Positions 8,341 through 17,013 of a stretch of DNA of 64,000 nt are shown here, in pieces; the stretch's first letter is position 1, and each line of letters begins with the position of its first letter. A model generated the notes under the pieces. That model did no database searches, was not told the DNA's origin, and saw only the letters and a program-made list of their open reading frames with translations. This DNA is from Thermoleophilia bacterium (GTDB taxonomy: Bacteria; Actinomycetota; Thermoleophilia; Miltoncostaeales; Miltoncostaeaceae). A program made the position numbers and the translations under genes. The stretch lies in assembly GCA_028285405.1 (NCBI GenBank), contig JANQPH010000011.1, positions 62,001 through 126,000 on the forward strand, in the 5' to 3' direction.

Positions 8341-9372
8341 CTAGAGCAGCCCGGCCGTGCGCAGCTCTCGCATCGTCACCAACCCGTAGACCGGCGGCAG
8401 GTAGACGTTGAAGCTGCGCTGGATCAGGCCGGCGGCGACCGCGGACGCCTCGGGCACGCCCACCAGGATCAGCCCGGCGGCGAGGGCTCCCTCGGCGACG
8501 CCGATTCCGCCCGGGGTCGGGATCAGCCCACCGACGACGAGCGATCCGCCGCCCACCAGCAGCGCCTCCCAGTAGGAGATGCCGTGGCCGGTGGCCGCCA
8601 CGGCGGCCATCAGCGACGCGGCGTAGAGGAGCCGCTCGAGCAGGCCGCCGCCGAAGATCTCGGCCACCTGGCGGGGCGAGCGCAGCGAGTACCAGGTCTC
8701 CTTGATCACCCGTACGACCGGCGGGATCACGCGCTCGCGGATCTGGCGGACGACGAAGAGCGCGACGAGCGCGGCGACGACGAAGCAGGCCGCCACGAGC
8801 AGGATCGGCCAGACGCCCTCGATGTCGTTGGTCACGCCGCTGCCGTGCAGGCCGCCCCCCACGGCGGCCCCGGCGATCAGGATCACGGCGAAGTCGACGA
8901 ACCAGCCGGTGATCGTCGCGAGCGGCGCCTTGCCGATCGCCTCTGCGCGGCTGAAGCCGCACTTCGCGGCGAAGTTGACGGTCATCACGAGCCGGGCCGA
9001 GTCGCCGGGCGTGGCCAGGGCGAACAGCTGGATCGCGTACTGCAGCTGGGTGGTCCGCCACCATGGCAGGGGCCCGCCCATCGCCCCGCGCAGCGACAGC
9101 GTGAGCGCCTGGAACCTCGTCTGCGACGCGACGAACGCGAGCGCGAGAAACAGCGGCGAGGAGTCGGCGAACGCGTCGACCAGCTGGCTGAAGCCGATCT
9201 CGGCGAGCGCCAGCAGCAGGAACGTGACCGCCGCGACGGTCAGGATGGCGACGACGACGGTCTTCCACGACAGGTGTCGCAGCCGCCCGACCGCCCACTG
9301 GTGCAGGCTCGCGCCCGGGTGGTCTGCGTCGGCGCCCCGAAGATGAATGTGCGGCACCGGAATGTGGCTCAC
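8341..9372 (-). CDS. Lysylphosphatidylglycerol synthase TM-region (UPF0104) protein, copy 1
   Basis: 343 residues, first gene of the leftward flippase-flippase-MMPL set. It has a soluble N-terminus of about 35 residues with several His and Asp, then about eight spans. The motifs TQLQYAIQLFALATPGDSAR and GGLIPTPGGIGVAEG match the next gene almost exactly. AAGGA lies 7 bases before the GTG. Either the pair works as a heterodimer, or each copy serves a different lipid. Confidence 0.88.
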   Translation of the reverse strand: MSHIPVPHIHLRGADADHPGASLHQWAVGRLRHLSWKTVVVAILTVAAVTFLLLALAEIGFSQLVDAFADSSPLFLALAFVASQTRFQALTLSLRGAMGGPLPWWRTTQLQYAIQLFALATPGDSARLVMTVNFAAKCGFSRAEAIGKAPLATITGWFVDFAVILIAGAAVGGGLHGSGVTNDIEGVWPILLVAACFVVAALVALFVVRQIRERVIPPVVRVIKETWYSLRSPRQVAEIFGGGLLERLLYAASLMAAVAATGHGISYWEALLVGGGSLVVGGLIPTPGGIGVAEGALAAGLILVGVPEASAVAAGLIQRSFNVYLPPVYGLVTMRELRTAGLL

Positions 9373-9491
9373 GCACGTCCTTCGGTTGAGGGTGCCGGAT
9401 TCTCGCGCACGGCCGGCCGGCGTGTGCGCCGGGGCGCGCCGCCTCTCGGGCTCGAGACCGCGGCGGCAGCGTGAGCCAGTAGCATCGCGCC

Positions 9492-10937
9492 GTGCCGCGG
9501 CGCCCCTCCGGCCTCGATCGCCGGCTCGCCCACGTCGAGCGCCCCACCGGGCTCATCCGAACCCTCGGCGTGCCCACACTGGTCGGGATCGGGCTGGCCT
9601 CGGTGGTCGGCTCGGGGATCTTCGTGCTCTCGGGCCAGGCGGCGGCGCGCTTTGCGGGGCCGGCGATCATCATCAGCTTCCTGATCGCGGCGTTGATCGC
9701 GACGCTCCCGGCGCTCTGCTTCTCGGAGCTCTCGACGACGATGCCGGTGTCGGGGGGCGCGTTTGCCTACACCTTCACGGTGTTCGGCCCGCTGATCGGA
9801 TGGATCGTGGCCTGGGCGCTGCTCGTCGAGTACCTGGTCGGCGCCGCCGTGATGGCGATCGGCTGGGCCAGCTACGCGGAGAACATCGCGCAGGAGTTCG
9901 GCGCCGAGATACCCGGCGCCATCGCGCAGGGCCCGTTCGCGGACGATCCCGGCGTGATGAACCTGCCGGCCGCGATCCTCGTGGGCCTCGCCGCACTGCT
10001 GTTGCTGCAGGGCGCGTCAGAGTCGGCCCGCGCGAACGCGATCCTCGTCGCCATCAAGCTCGGCGCGCTGCTCCTGTTCGTGGTGATGGGCGCCACCGCG
10101 CTCACGGTCGACAACTGGGACCCGTTCTTCCCTCCGTCGGAGGGGTTCGGTGAGTTCGGCGTCACCGGGGTGCTGCGGGCCGTCGGCGTGGTGTTCCTGA
10201 CCTACATCTCCTTCGACGTCATCGCGACCGCGGCGCAGGAGGCCAAGAACCCCGGCCGCTCCCTTCCCACCGCGATGGGGGCGACGCTGGCGCTCGCCGC
10301 GCTCGTCTACGTCGCCGTGGCGCTCGTGATGACCGGCCTCGTGTCGTACACCGCGCTCGACGTGCCCGACCCGCTGAGCATCGCGCTCGGCGCGCACCCA
10401 AACCTGGACTGGCTTCGCAACCTGGCGAACGCCGCCGCGGTGGCCGGATTGGCGGCGGGGGTCGTGTCGCTCCTCTACGGCCAGAGCCGGATCCTGATGC
10501 GGATGGCGCGGGAGGGGCTCATGCCGCGGGCGATCGGGCGCGTCGACACCAGGACCGAGAGCCCGCGCACCGCGATCCTGGCGTGCGCCGGCGCCGGGGT
10601 GCTCATCGCCGCATTCGGCTCGTACAACGTGCTCGCGATCACGATCAGCGGCGGGACGATCGTCGCCTACGGGATCGTCTGCGCGTCGGTGCTGCGCCTG
10701 CGCAAGCTGCGGCCCGATCTGGAGCGCCCGTTCCGGGTGCCGTTCGGCCCGGTGGTGCCGATCGCCGGCATCGTCGCTCTGGCGTGCGTGTTCTTCCTGC
10801 TGCCGCCCCGGACGCTCCTCATCGTCGCGAGCTGGATCGCGATCGGGCTCGTGGTGTGGTTCCTCTACACCCGCCACGAGTACCGTCGCGCCGTCGAGGA
10901 GCAGCGCGCCGTCGCCGAGGGGGGCCAGTCGGGCTGA
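9492..10937 (+). CDS. APC-family amino acid permease
   Basis: 481 residues with twelve predicted spans. The family's first-helix motif (GSGIFVLSG) starts at about residue 37. A second typical block, LCFSELSTTMPVSGGAFAYT, follows, and GQSRILMRMAREGLMP occurs near residue 335. This is the pattern of the cationic amino acid transporter (CAT/YhdG-like) branch of APC secondary transporters, which take up amino acids with protons. It stands alone between the leftward flippase set and a small membrane protein, so the substrate cannot be inferred from neighbours. Confidence 0.9.
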   Translation: MPRRPSGLDRRLAHVERPTGLIRTLGVPTLVGIGLASVVGSGIFVLSGQAAARFAGPAIIISFLIAALIATLPALCFSELSTTMPVSGGAFAYTFTVFGPLIGWIVAWALLVEYLVGAAVMAIGWASYAENIAQEFGAEIPGAIAQGPFADDPGVMNLPAAILVGLAALLLLQGASESARANAILVAIKLGALLLFVVMGATALTVDNWDPFFPPSEGFGEFGVTGVLRAVGVVFLTYISFDVIATAAQEAKNPGRSLPTAMGATLALAALVYVAVALVMTGLVSYTALDVPDPLSIALGAHPNLDWLRNLANAAAVAGLAAGVVSLLYGQSRILMRMAREGLMPRAIGRVDTRTESPRTAILACAGAGVLIAAFGSYNVLAITISGGTIVAYGIVCASVLRLRKLRPDLERPFRVPFGPVVPIAGIVALACVFFLLPPRTLLIVASWIAIGLVVWFLYTRHEYRRAVEEQRAVAEGGQSG

Positions 10938-11078
10938 GCCCGGCCGCGGCCACGAAACGGCCGGTGTTTCGCGTCGGCCAAATCGGCAAAGGTCCGACCT
11001 CCACCCTGTCGAACGCACCGGCACCAAGCGGCTCCGCCGGGGGCCGTCGGGTGGATGTCGAGAGAGTGGAGGTGGACG

Positions 11079-11612
11079 ATGGCCCAGGTCGTCGAGGAGT
11101 GGACAGACCCGGCCGAGATGGTCGTCGTGCCACTCGTGCCGATCGCCGGATTCGTCGAGATCCGAGCGGCCCTGCAGCATGCGAACGCGGCGGTGAGCCT
11201 GGCGCGGATCGAGGCGGCTGACGACTCGATCGCGAGCGAGCTCGACCGGCTGTCGCTCAGCAAGGCGCAGCGGCTGGCGGACGGAATCTGGGAGTCGATG
11301 GAGCGGGCGGGGAACCCCAACCTGCCCCAGACCAAGGCGTTCGCTGAGCTCATCGCCGAGGCGGTCGAGGTCAGCACCGATCCGCTGGAGCGCGACGAGC
11401 CCGCTGCGGGGCGGGATCAGCTGGTGGCGCTTGCGGCGGCCGGTGAGGCCGCGTGGCATGAGGTCGAGGACGCCGAGAAGGACCCCGAGGACGAGGTGGT
11501 CGCACCCACTCCGGTCGTGGTCACCAACCAGCCGCCACTCGTGATGGCAACGCTGGGTGTGCTCACGGTTGGGATCATCGCCGGGCTTGCGGTGATCGCG
11601 GGACTGGGCTGA
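11079..11612 (+). CDS. Tail-anchored hypothetical protein
   Basis: 177 residues. The body is acidic and helical, without a signal peptide. The only hydrophobic segment is at the very end (VMATLGVLTVGIIAGLAVIAGLG), so it should be a tail-anchored membrane protein with its bulk in the cytoplasm. ATG 11079 is preferred over the in-frame ATG at 11055, because GGAGG sits 7 bases before it. A strong hairpin follows the stop. I do not recognise a family. Confidence 0.75.
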   Translation: MAQVVEEWTDPAEMVVVPLVPIAGFVEIRAALQHANAAVSLARIEAADDSIASELDRLSLSKAQRLADGIWESMERAGNPNLPQTKAFAELIAEAVEVSTDPLERDEPAAGRDQLVALAAAGEAAWHEVEDAEKDPEDEVVAPTPVVVTNQPPLVMATLGVLTVGIIAGLAVIAGLG

Positions 11613-11618
11613 CGGATC

Positions 11619-11640
11619 GGCCGGGCCTTTGGGCCCGGCC
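11619..11640. terminator. Hairpin after the tail-anchored protein gene
   Basis: A perfect 9-bp stem (GGCCGGGCC with GGCCCGGCC) closes a 4-base loop 6 bases after the stop codon. It lacks a T-tract, as is common in GC-rich actinobacteria. It probably ends the upstream transcript. Confidence 0.65.
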
Positions 11641-11848
11641 CCTCCGACATCGAGTGACCAGCCCGAGGCCGGCCACTGCCGGGCACCTCGGTCGGCCGCG
11701 GGTGTCCGGGTCGAGCCGGAGCACCTCGAGCGCCTGATGCCGGCCCCTGGAGGCGGGGCCCTTACATTCTCCTAACAACCGTCGCGTCACGAACGCCGAC
11801 TCGCGGAGTTGGCCGATCGAAACGTCACGACGGATGGGAGAACTCGAC

Positions 11849-13744
11849 ATGGTGGACCACCGAGCAACAGGCGCCCTCCGGCGACGCTCGCGTTTCGGCT
11901 GCGCCTCGCTCTCGCTCGCGGCCGCACTGGGACTCGGCGGCGCCATCGTCGCTCCGAGCGGGGTCGCGGCGGTTGGCAAAACGACCGAGCCGATCAGCGT
12001 CACCCCGGCCGGCGCGGTAGGCGACGGGAGCAGCGCACCCGCCCAGGTGTCGGGCGACGGGCGCTACGTCGCCTTCGGGAGCACCTCGTCGAACCTGGTG
12101 CCCGGCGACACCAACAACTCGCAGGACGTCTTCGTGCGCGACACCGTCACCGGCACCACGACGCGGGTCAGCGTGGCCACCGGTGGCGCGCAGGCGGACA
12201 AGGGCGGTCGCGACCCCTCGATCTCGAAGGACGGCCGCTTCGTCGCGTTCGAGTCGAGCTCACCCGACCTGATCGGCAGCGACGCCAACGCAAGCCTCGA
12301 CGTCTTCGTCCACGACCGCCAGACCGGCACGACGACCCGCGTGAGCGTCGCCGACAACGAGAACGAGTCCAACGACGACTCACGCGACCCCTCGATCTCG
12401 GGTGACGGATCGCGAATCGCGTTCCGGTCGAAGGCGACCAACCTCGTCGGCCAGGTCCTGCCGAGCCGCGAGATGATCTTCGTCCGCGACACCACGACCG
12501 GTGAGACGGTCCACGTCAGTCAGGACACCGCCGGGGGTGCGCCAACCAGCGACAACTTCCGGCCCCAGATCTCGGCCGACGGTGGCCACGTCGCCTTCGC
12601 GTCGCTCGCCACCGACCTCGTTCCGGGCGACGGCAACGGTGCGGCCGACGTGTTCGTGCGCGACCTCGCCCTCGGCATGACGACGAGGGCGAGCGTCGAC
12701 TCGGCCGGCGGCGAGGCGGCCGGCGGCTCGGGGGACCCCGGGATCTCCGATGACGGCAGCAAGGTGGTCTTCGAGTCGAGTGCTGCCGACCTCGTTCCCG
12801 GCGACGCCAACGGCGCGGTTGACGTCTTCGTGCGTGACCTGACGGCGGGAACCACCAGTCGACACAGCCTCGGCGCGGGCGGATCGCAGCTGGCCAGCGG
12901 TGGGAATGACCCCGCGATCTCCGGCGATGGAACCCATGTCGCGTTCCTGTCGATCGACGCCGGTGTGGTTCCGGGTGACGGCAACGGCGCAGGCGACGTC
13001 TTCGTGCGCGCCATCCCGACAGGCACGGTCGAGCGGGTGAGCGTCGCTGCCGACGGCGCCGAGAGCCAGTTCGAATCGGGCATGGACGATCGGGCGCTCT
13101 CGACCAACGGGGCGCGCATCGTCTTCGATTCGGACGCGCTCAACTTCATCCCGGGCGACGACAACGATTCGAGCGACATCTTCTTGCGCCGGCCGGGCGA
13201 CCCGCCCGTCGCGGGTGGGGGCGCTCAAGCCCCGGCGGCATCGGGCACGGCTGCCGGGCCCTCCTTGCGGGGGTCGGCGGCACGGACCTGTCGGGGGAAG
13301 GCCGCGACCATCGTGGGCACGCCGGGCAACGACGTGCTTCGCGGCACGCGGCGCGCCGACGTGATCGTGGCGCTCGGCGGACGGGACCGGATCATCGCCG
13401 GACGCGGTAACGACACGATCTGTGCCGGCCCGGGGAACGACACCGTGCTGGCCGGCCTCGGACGGGACGTCGTACTGGGGCAGGGCGGCCGGGATCGCCT
13501 GCGGGGTCAGCGCGGCCGCGACGTCCTGATCGGCGGTCTCGGCCGGGATCGGCTCTTCGGAGACCGCGGCAACGATCTGCTGCGCGGTGGCCTCGGTCGG
13601 GACATCCTGATCGGCGGGCTCGGTCGCGACCGGATGTTCGGCGACCGCGGGCGCGACCTGTTGCGCGGTGGCCTCGGCCGGGATCTCGGCATCGGCGGAC
13701 CCGGTCGCGACCGGTTCTGGTCGGTCGAGGTGCGGCGGGCCTAA
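11849..13744 (+). CDS. Secreted beta-propeller protein with C-terminal RTX-like repeats
   Basis: 631 residues. A signal peptide (about 1-41) is followed by seven TolB/PD40-type repeats of about 48 residues, each opening with S-x-D/N-G-x-x-(I/V)-x-F and closing with DVFVRD, consistent with a seven-bladed propeller. A linker leads to about fifteen nonapeptides of the GGxGxDxUx kind (about 485-620). Many of these carry Arg where Asn is usual (GGLGRDRLF). RTX repeats fold into a calcium-bound beta roll in secreted proteins; the propeller probably binds a protein or glycan. The start at 11849 has GGGAG upstream. The stop overlaps the convergent dehydrogenase gene. Confidence 0.88.
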   Translation: MVDHRATGALRRRSRFGCASLSLAAALGLGGAIVAPSGVAAVGKTTEPISVTPAGAVGDGSSAPAQVSGDGRYVAFGSTSSNLVPGDTNNSQDVFVRDTVTGTTTRVSVATGGAQADKGGRDPSISKDGRFVAFESSSPDLIGSDANASLDVFVHDRQTGTTTRVSVADNENESNDDSRDPSISGDGSRIAFRSKATNLVGQVLPSREMIFVRDTTTGETVHVSQDTAGGAPTSDNFRPQISADGGHVAFASLATDLVPGDGNGAADVFVRDLALGMTTRASVDSAGGEAAGGSGDPGISDDGSKVVFESSAADLVPGDANGAVDVFVRDLTAGTTSRHSLGAGGSQLASGGNDPAISGDGTHVAFLSIDAGVVPGDGNGAGDVFVRAIPTGTVERVSVAADGAESQFESGMDDRALSTNGARIVFDSDALNFIPGDDNDSSDIFLRRPGDPPVAGGGAQAPAASGTAAGPSLRGSAARTCRGKAATIVGTPGNDVLRGTRRADVIVALGGRDRIIAGRGNDTICAGPGNDTVLAGLGRDVVLGQGGRDRLRGQRGRDVLIGGLGRDRLFGDRGNDLLRGGLGRDILIGGLGRDRMFGDRGRDLLRGGLGRDLGIGGPGRDRFWSVEVRRA

Positions 13745-14970
13745 GCCGCGTTCGCGACGAACCGGTACAGCGTCCCCGCGGCGATGACGTAGATGGCTCC
13801 GTCCCCGTCCCGGCCGAAGCTCGTCACCTGGCCGAGGTCGGGGCCCAGGTCCATCTCGACGCGCACGTCGCCCGGGTCCGGACCGGCGCGCATGCTCCAG
13901 ACGGTGCCGCTGCAGAAGTCCGAGAACAGGTACCGACCGTCGATGGCGGGCACCGACTCGCCCCGGCTGACCTCGCCGCCGGTGATCGAGCATCCGTCGT
14001 CGCGGCCGTACTCGTAGACGGGCGGGGTCGGCGGCGCCGGGCCGTCGATCGCATCGGCGCCCGCGAACTCGGCCGTGCCCTCGAACGCGTTCCAGCCGAG
14101 GTTGGCGCCCGCCTGCTCGCCGGCCGGCAGGTAGTCGACCTCCTCCAGGTCGTCCTGGCCGACGTCGCCGATCCAGAGGTCGCCCTGGGCGGGGTCGAAG
14201 CTGAAGCGCCAGGGGTTGCGGGCCCCGTACACGAAGATCTCGGGCGCGCCGCCCCCGTCGGCGAACGGGTTGCCGGGCGGGATTCCGTAGGGCAGCCCGC
14301 CGGTGCGGGTGTCGACATCGATGCGCAGGATCGAGCCGAGCAGCGTGTCGGTGTCCTGGCCGTTGCCCTCGGGGTCGCCACCCGAGCCGCCGTCGCCCAC
14401 GCCGACGTACAGGAGGCCGTCCGGGCCGAAGATCACCTCGCCGCCGTTGTGGTTGGCAAAGGGCTGCTCGATCTCGAGCAGGACACGCTCGCCGTCGGCC
14501 GCGGTGTCGGCGGTCGCGCGCTCCATCTCGACCACCTTGGTCGTCCCGCCGGTGTCTGTGTAGTTGAGGTAGAAGCGCCCGTTCTGCGCGTACTCGGGGT
14601 GGAACGCGAGGCCGAGCAGGCCCTGTTCGCCGCCGCTCACGATCCGGTCGGACACGTCGACGAAGGGCTCGGCGAGCGGCGTGCCGTTCTCGAGGATCTG
14701 CACCTGCCCGGACTGCTGCACGACGTAGAGTCGGCCATCGTCGCCCGGCGCCGAGGTGACGTAGAGGGCGTCGCCGAGATCGCTCGCCACGGTCTCGAGG
14801 CGCAGACCGTCGGGGCCGCCGTCGGTCGTCGTCGGCGCGGGGGTCGTGGCCTCGGTCTCGATCGTCGCCGGCTCGGCCGAGTCGTCGTCGCCGTTGCCGC
14901 CGCAGGCGACGGCGATCGGCAGGACGATCGCGGCCACGGCCAGCGGGACGAAGGTGCGCAATCGGCGCAT
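13741..14970 (-). CDS. PQQ-dependent-type sugar (glucose/sorbosone) dehydrogenase lipoprotein
   Basis: 409 residues. A lipobox (AVACG) anchors it outside the membrane. A Thr/Asp-rich linker follows, then a six-bladed propeller of the GSDH/sorbosone dehydrogenase family: GGEQGLLGLAFHP, FANHNGGEVIFGPDGLLYVGVGDGG, GARNPWRFSFD and GDVGQDDLEEVDYLP are all present. Members oxidise sugars with PQQ; many actinobacterial homologues are uncharacterised. ATG 14970 is chosen over an upstream in-frame start, because it begins the signal peptide. TACGGT lies 7 bases before it, so the mRNA may be leaderless. Confidence 0.9.
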   Translation of the reverse strand: MRRLRTFVPLAVAAIVLPIAVACGGNGDDDSAEPATIETEATTPAPTTTDGGPDGLRLETVASDLGDALYVTSAPGDDGRLYVVQQSGQVQILENGTPLAEPFVDVSDRIVSGGEQGLLGLAFHPEYAQNGRFYLNYTDTGGTTKVVEMERATADTAADGERVLLEIEQPFANHNGGEVIFGPDGLLYVGVGDGGSGGDPEGNGQDTDTLLGSILRIDVDTRTGGLPYGIPPGNPFADGGGAPEIFVYGARNPWRFSFDPAQGDLWIGDVGQDDLEEVDYLPAGEQAGANLGWNAFEGTAEFAGADAIDGPAPPTPPVYEYGRDDGCSITGGEVSRGESVPAIDGRYLFSDFCSGTVWSMRAGPDPGDVRVEMDLGPDLGQVTSFGRDGDGAIYVIAAGTLYRFVANAA

Positions 14971-15071
14971 CGATCCGACCGTAGCGGGCCCCGGCGGCGT
15001 GTCGGTGGGCCGCGGGTCCGGGGCCGACGGCCTCGAGGCGTGCCCGCCGGGCACGGTGGGAGACTCCGGGC

Positions 15072-15503
15072 GTGCCCGTTCCGAACTCGGTGATCGTCGC
15101 GTTCTCGCGCGCCCAGGCCTGGGTCTACTCGCGTTCCCGCGGTCGGGTGTGGGGACGCTTCCGCGGTCGCGACGTGCTGCTGCTCTCGACCATCGGCTCC
15201 CGCTCGGGCAGGCGGCGCACGACGCCGCTCGTCTACGTGCGCGACGGCGACTCGCTGGTCGTCACGGCGAGCAACGCCGGTCGCGACCACGACCCCGGCT
15301 GGGTGCACAACCTGCGCGCTGAGCCGTCGGCGACGGTCACGACCGGCGAGCGCACGCGGGCCTGCGCGGCCCGCTTCGCCGAAGGCACCGAGGCGCGGGA
15401 GCTGTTCGGGCGCCTCGTGGCGCACTCGCCCGGCTTCGCCCGCTACGAGGCGATGACCGACCGACGCTTTCCGGTCGTGGTCCTGACCCCGGAGGCGCCG
15501 TGA
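15072..15503 (+). CDS. F420H2-dependent nitroreductase-family oxidoreductase
   Basis: 143 residues, the usual size of the deazaflavin-dependent (Ddn/Rv3547-like) split-barrel family. The recognisable core is LLLSTIGSRSGRRRTTPLVY, followed by VVTASNAGRDHDPGWVHNL, which in this family lines the F420-binding site. These enzymes use reduced F420 to reduce quinones or other hydrophobic acceptors. The TGA lies within the GTGA that starts the next gene, so the two are coupled. Its presence implies that the host makes F420. Confidence 0.9.
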   Translation: MPVPNSVIVAFSRAQAWVYSRSRGRVWGRFRGRDVLLLSTIGSRSGRRRTTPLVYVRDGDSLVVTASNAGRDHDPGWVHNLRAEPSATVTTGERTRACAARFAEGTEARELFGRLVAHSPGFARYEAMTDRRFPVVVLTPEAP

Positions 15504-16294
15504 GCGATCGCGTCGGGGTGATCACCGGCACCGGCCTGTACGAGCTTGAGGCGCTCGACCGCCGCCGGGTCGAGCGGGTGGAGACGCCGTACGGATCCGT
15601 CCGCGTGTTCACGGGCCGCCTGGCCGGCGCGAAGGTCGCCCACGTCCCGCGGCACGGACCGGGGCACGCCCGCCTGTCGCACCAGCTCGACGCGCGCGCC
15701 ACCATCCTGGCCCTGCGCGAGGTCGGCGTGAGATGTGTCGTGGCCACCACCGTGTGCGGCGCGGTCTCGGACGAGCTCGAGCCGGGCAACGTCGTGGTCT
15801 TCGACGACCTGCACTTCCCGTCCAATCGCCTGCCGAGCGGCGAGCTGTGCACGCTCTTCGGCGAGGGGTACGCGCGGCCCGGGCACTGGATCTTCGACCT
15901 GCCGTACTCGGAGTCGGTCCGTCGCGCGGTGATCGCGGGCGCGGACATCGCCGGCCTGGACCCCTGGGACGGTGGAACCTATGGCCACGTGGACGGGCCC
16001 CGCCTCAACAGTCGCAGCGAGATCGCGGCGCTCACCGACCTCGGGGTGTCCGCCATCAGCCAGACGGGAGGCCCAGAGACGGTCTTGGCCGGGGAGGCAC
16101 GGCTGCCGCTCGCCCTCGTGGGGTACGTGGTCGATCGGGCGAACGGCGTTGGCACGCCGACCCCGCCGCACTCGATCGCGCGCCATCTGGAGAGCTCCAA
16201 GGAGGTGCTCCAGAGCATGCTCGTCGCGTCACTGCCCGGTCTGGCCGCCGAGCGTCACGAGCCGCCGGGGACCGTCTTCGGGTTCGACGGCTAG
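15500..16294 (+). CDS. S-methyl-5'-thioadenosine phosphorylase/purine nucleoside phosphorylase family
   Basis: 264 residues. The N-terminus VGVITGTGLYE matches the phosphate-loop region of MTAP, and VPRHGPGH is its second phosphate-binding block. SQTGGPETVLAGEARLPLALVGYVVDRANG gives the substrate-side Glu and Asp. Such enzymes cleave 5'-methylthioadenosine, or another purine nucleoside, with phosphate. TVCGAVSDELEPGNVVVFDDLHF is also typical. The GTG start overlaps the previous stop by 4 bases. Its TAG shares a CTAG with the convergent gene. Confidence 0.9.
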   Translation: MSDRVGVITGTGLYELEALDRRRVERVETPYGSVRVFTGRLAGAKVAHVPRHGPGHARLSHQLDARATILALREVGVRCVVATTVCGAVSDELEPGNVVVFDDLHFPSNRLPSGELCTLFGEGYARPGHWIFDLPYSESVRRAVIAGADIAGLDPWDGGTYGHVDGPRLNSRSEIAALTDLGVSAISQTGGPETVLAGEARLPLALVGYVVDRANGVGTPTPPHSIARHLESSKEVLQSMLVASLPGLAAERHEPPGTVFGFDG

Positions 16295-17013
16295 GCCCGA
16301 GTGCTCGCCGGCGCCGAGAACACGGCGGTCACCCCGGGCGAGAAGTGGACGAGCGGCTCGCCGGCCGGATCCGGCAGGCCGGCCGCCTGCACCATCGATT
16401 GCTCGAGCCACCGCACCTCGGCGCTCGCGAGGGGCCAGCGTTCGTGGGTCACCGGCGAGCGCAGGAGCCGGCCTGCCCACGATGTGAGCGCCGCCCACCG
16501 GGCGGTGAGGAACTCGGCCAGCTCGTCCTCCTCCGCCGGCTCCCCGACCTCGACCTCGATCGCGGCGCCCGTGTGGGAGGCGCGCGGCCAGCGTCGGGTC
16601 AGCGCGTACCGGTGGCGCCCGCCCTCGCGGGCGTGGGTGGCGCGGGCGAGGCAATAGCGCGCGCCGACGCTGGCCCGGGCCAGCGCCACGACGTCGAGGA
16701 GAGGCACGTCGAGCGAGAAGAACCAGACCGCCGGCCGGCCCGACGGGTCGCGGACGTAGGTGCGTACGTTCACCTCGACGAACCGCCGGTGGTGGGGGAG
16801 GGCCGGCACGCCGACCGGCCGCAGGCCCTCCATCACGAACGGGACGAGCCCGACCCAGGCATCGCCGTCGAAGGTGTCGACGCGAACGCCGCGGGGCAGC
16901 AGCTGCTGGACCTCGGCCGGCCGGTACCGCCAGTGCAGGAAGGTGACCTCGCGCCAGCGCTGGGTGAGGATCGGCCGACCGGGAAGCGCCGCCGCCCCGT
17001 CCCAGTCGCTCAC
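16291..17013 (-). CDS. DUF2071 (YqjF-type) protein
   Basis: 240 residues. WREVTFLHWRYRPAEVQQLLP at the start, WVGLVPFVMEGLRP, FVEVNVRTYVRD and GVWFFSLD-like (AVWFFSLDVP) blocks identify the DUF2071/acetoacetate-decarboxylase-like fold. The family's activity is not established. The GTG start at 17013 overlaps the stop of the FAD oxidoreductase gene by 4 bases (GTGA), so the two proteins are probably made together. A longer in-frame extension upstream lies inside that gene and is rejected. Confidence 0.88.
   Translation of the reverse strand: MSDWDGAAALPGRPILTQRWREVTFLHWRYRPAEVQQLLPRGVRVDTFDGDAWVGLVPFVMEGLRPVGVPALPHHRRFVEVNVRTYVRDPSGRPAVWFFSLDVPLLDVVALARASVGARYCLARATHAREGGRHRYALTRRWPRASHTGAAIEVEVGEPAEEDELAEFLTARWAALTSWAGRLLRSPVTHERWPLASAEVRWLEQSMVQAAGLPDPAGEPLVHFSPGVTAVFSAPASTRA

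Noticed and set aside
4949-9673. A 1574-codon open frame on the minus strand
   Set aside because: Only its last 764 codons look like protein (the MMPL exporter). The rest is Arg/Ala/Pro-rich shadow of the two flippase-like genes, which occupy other frames with clear motifs.
12380-13993. A 537-codon frame antisense to the propeller/RTX-like gene
   Set aside because: Its repeats mirror the nonapeptide repeats on the other strand; it has no signal or family motif.
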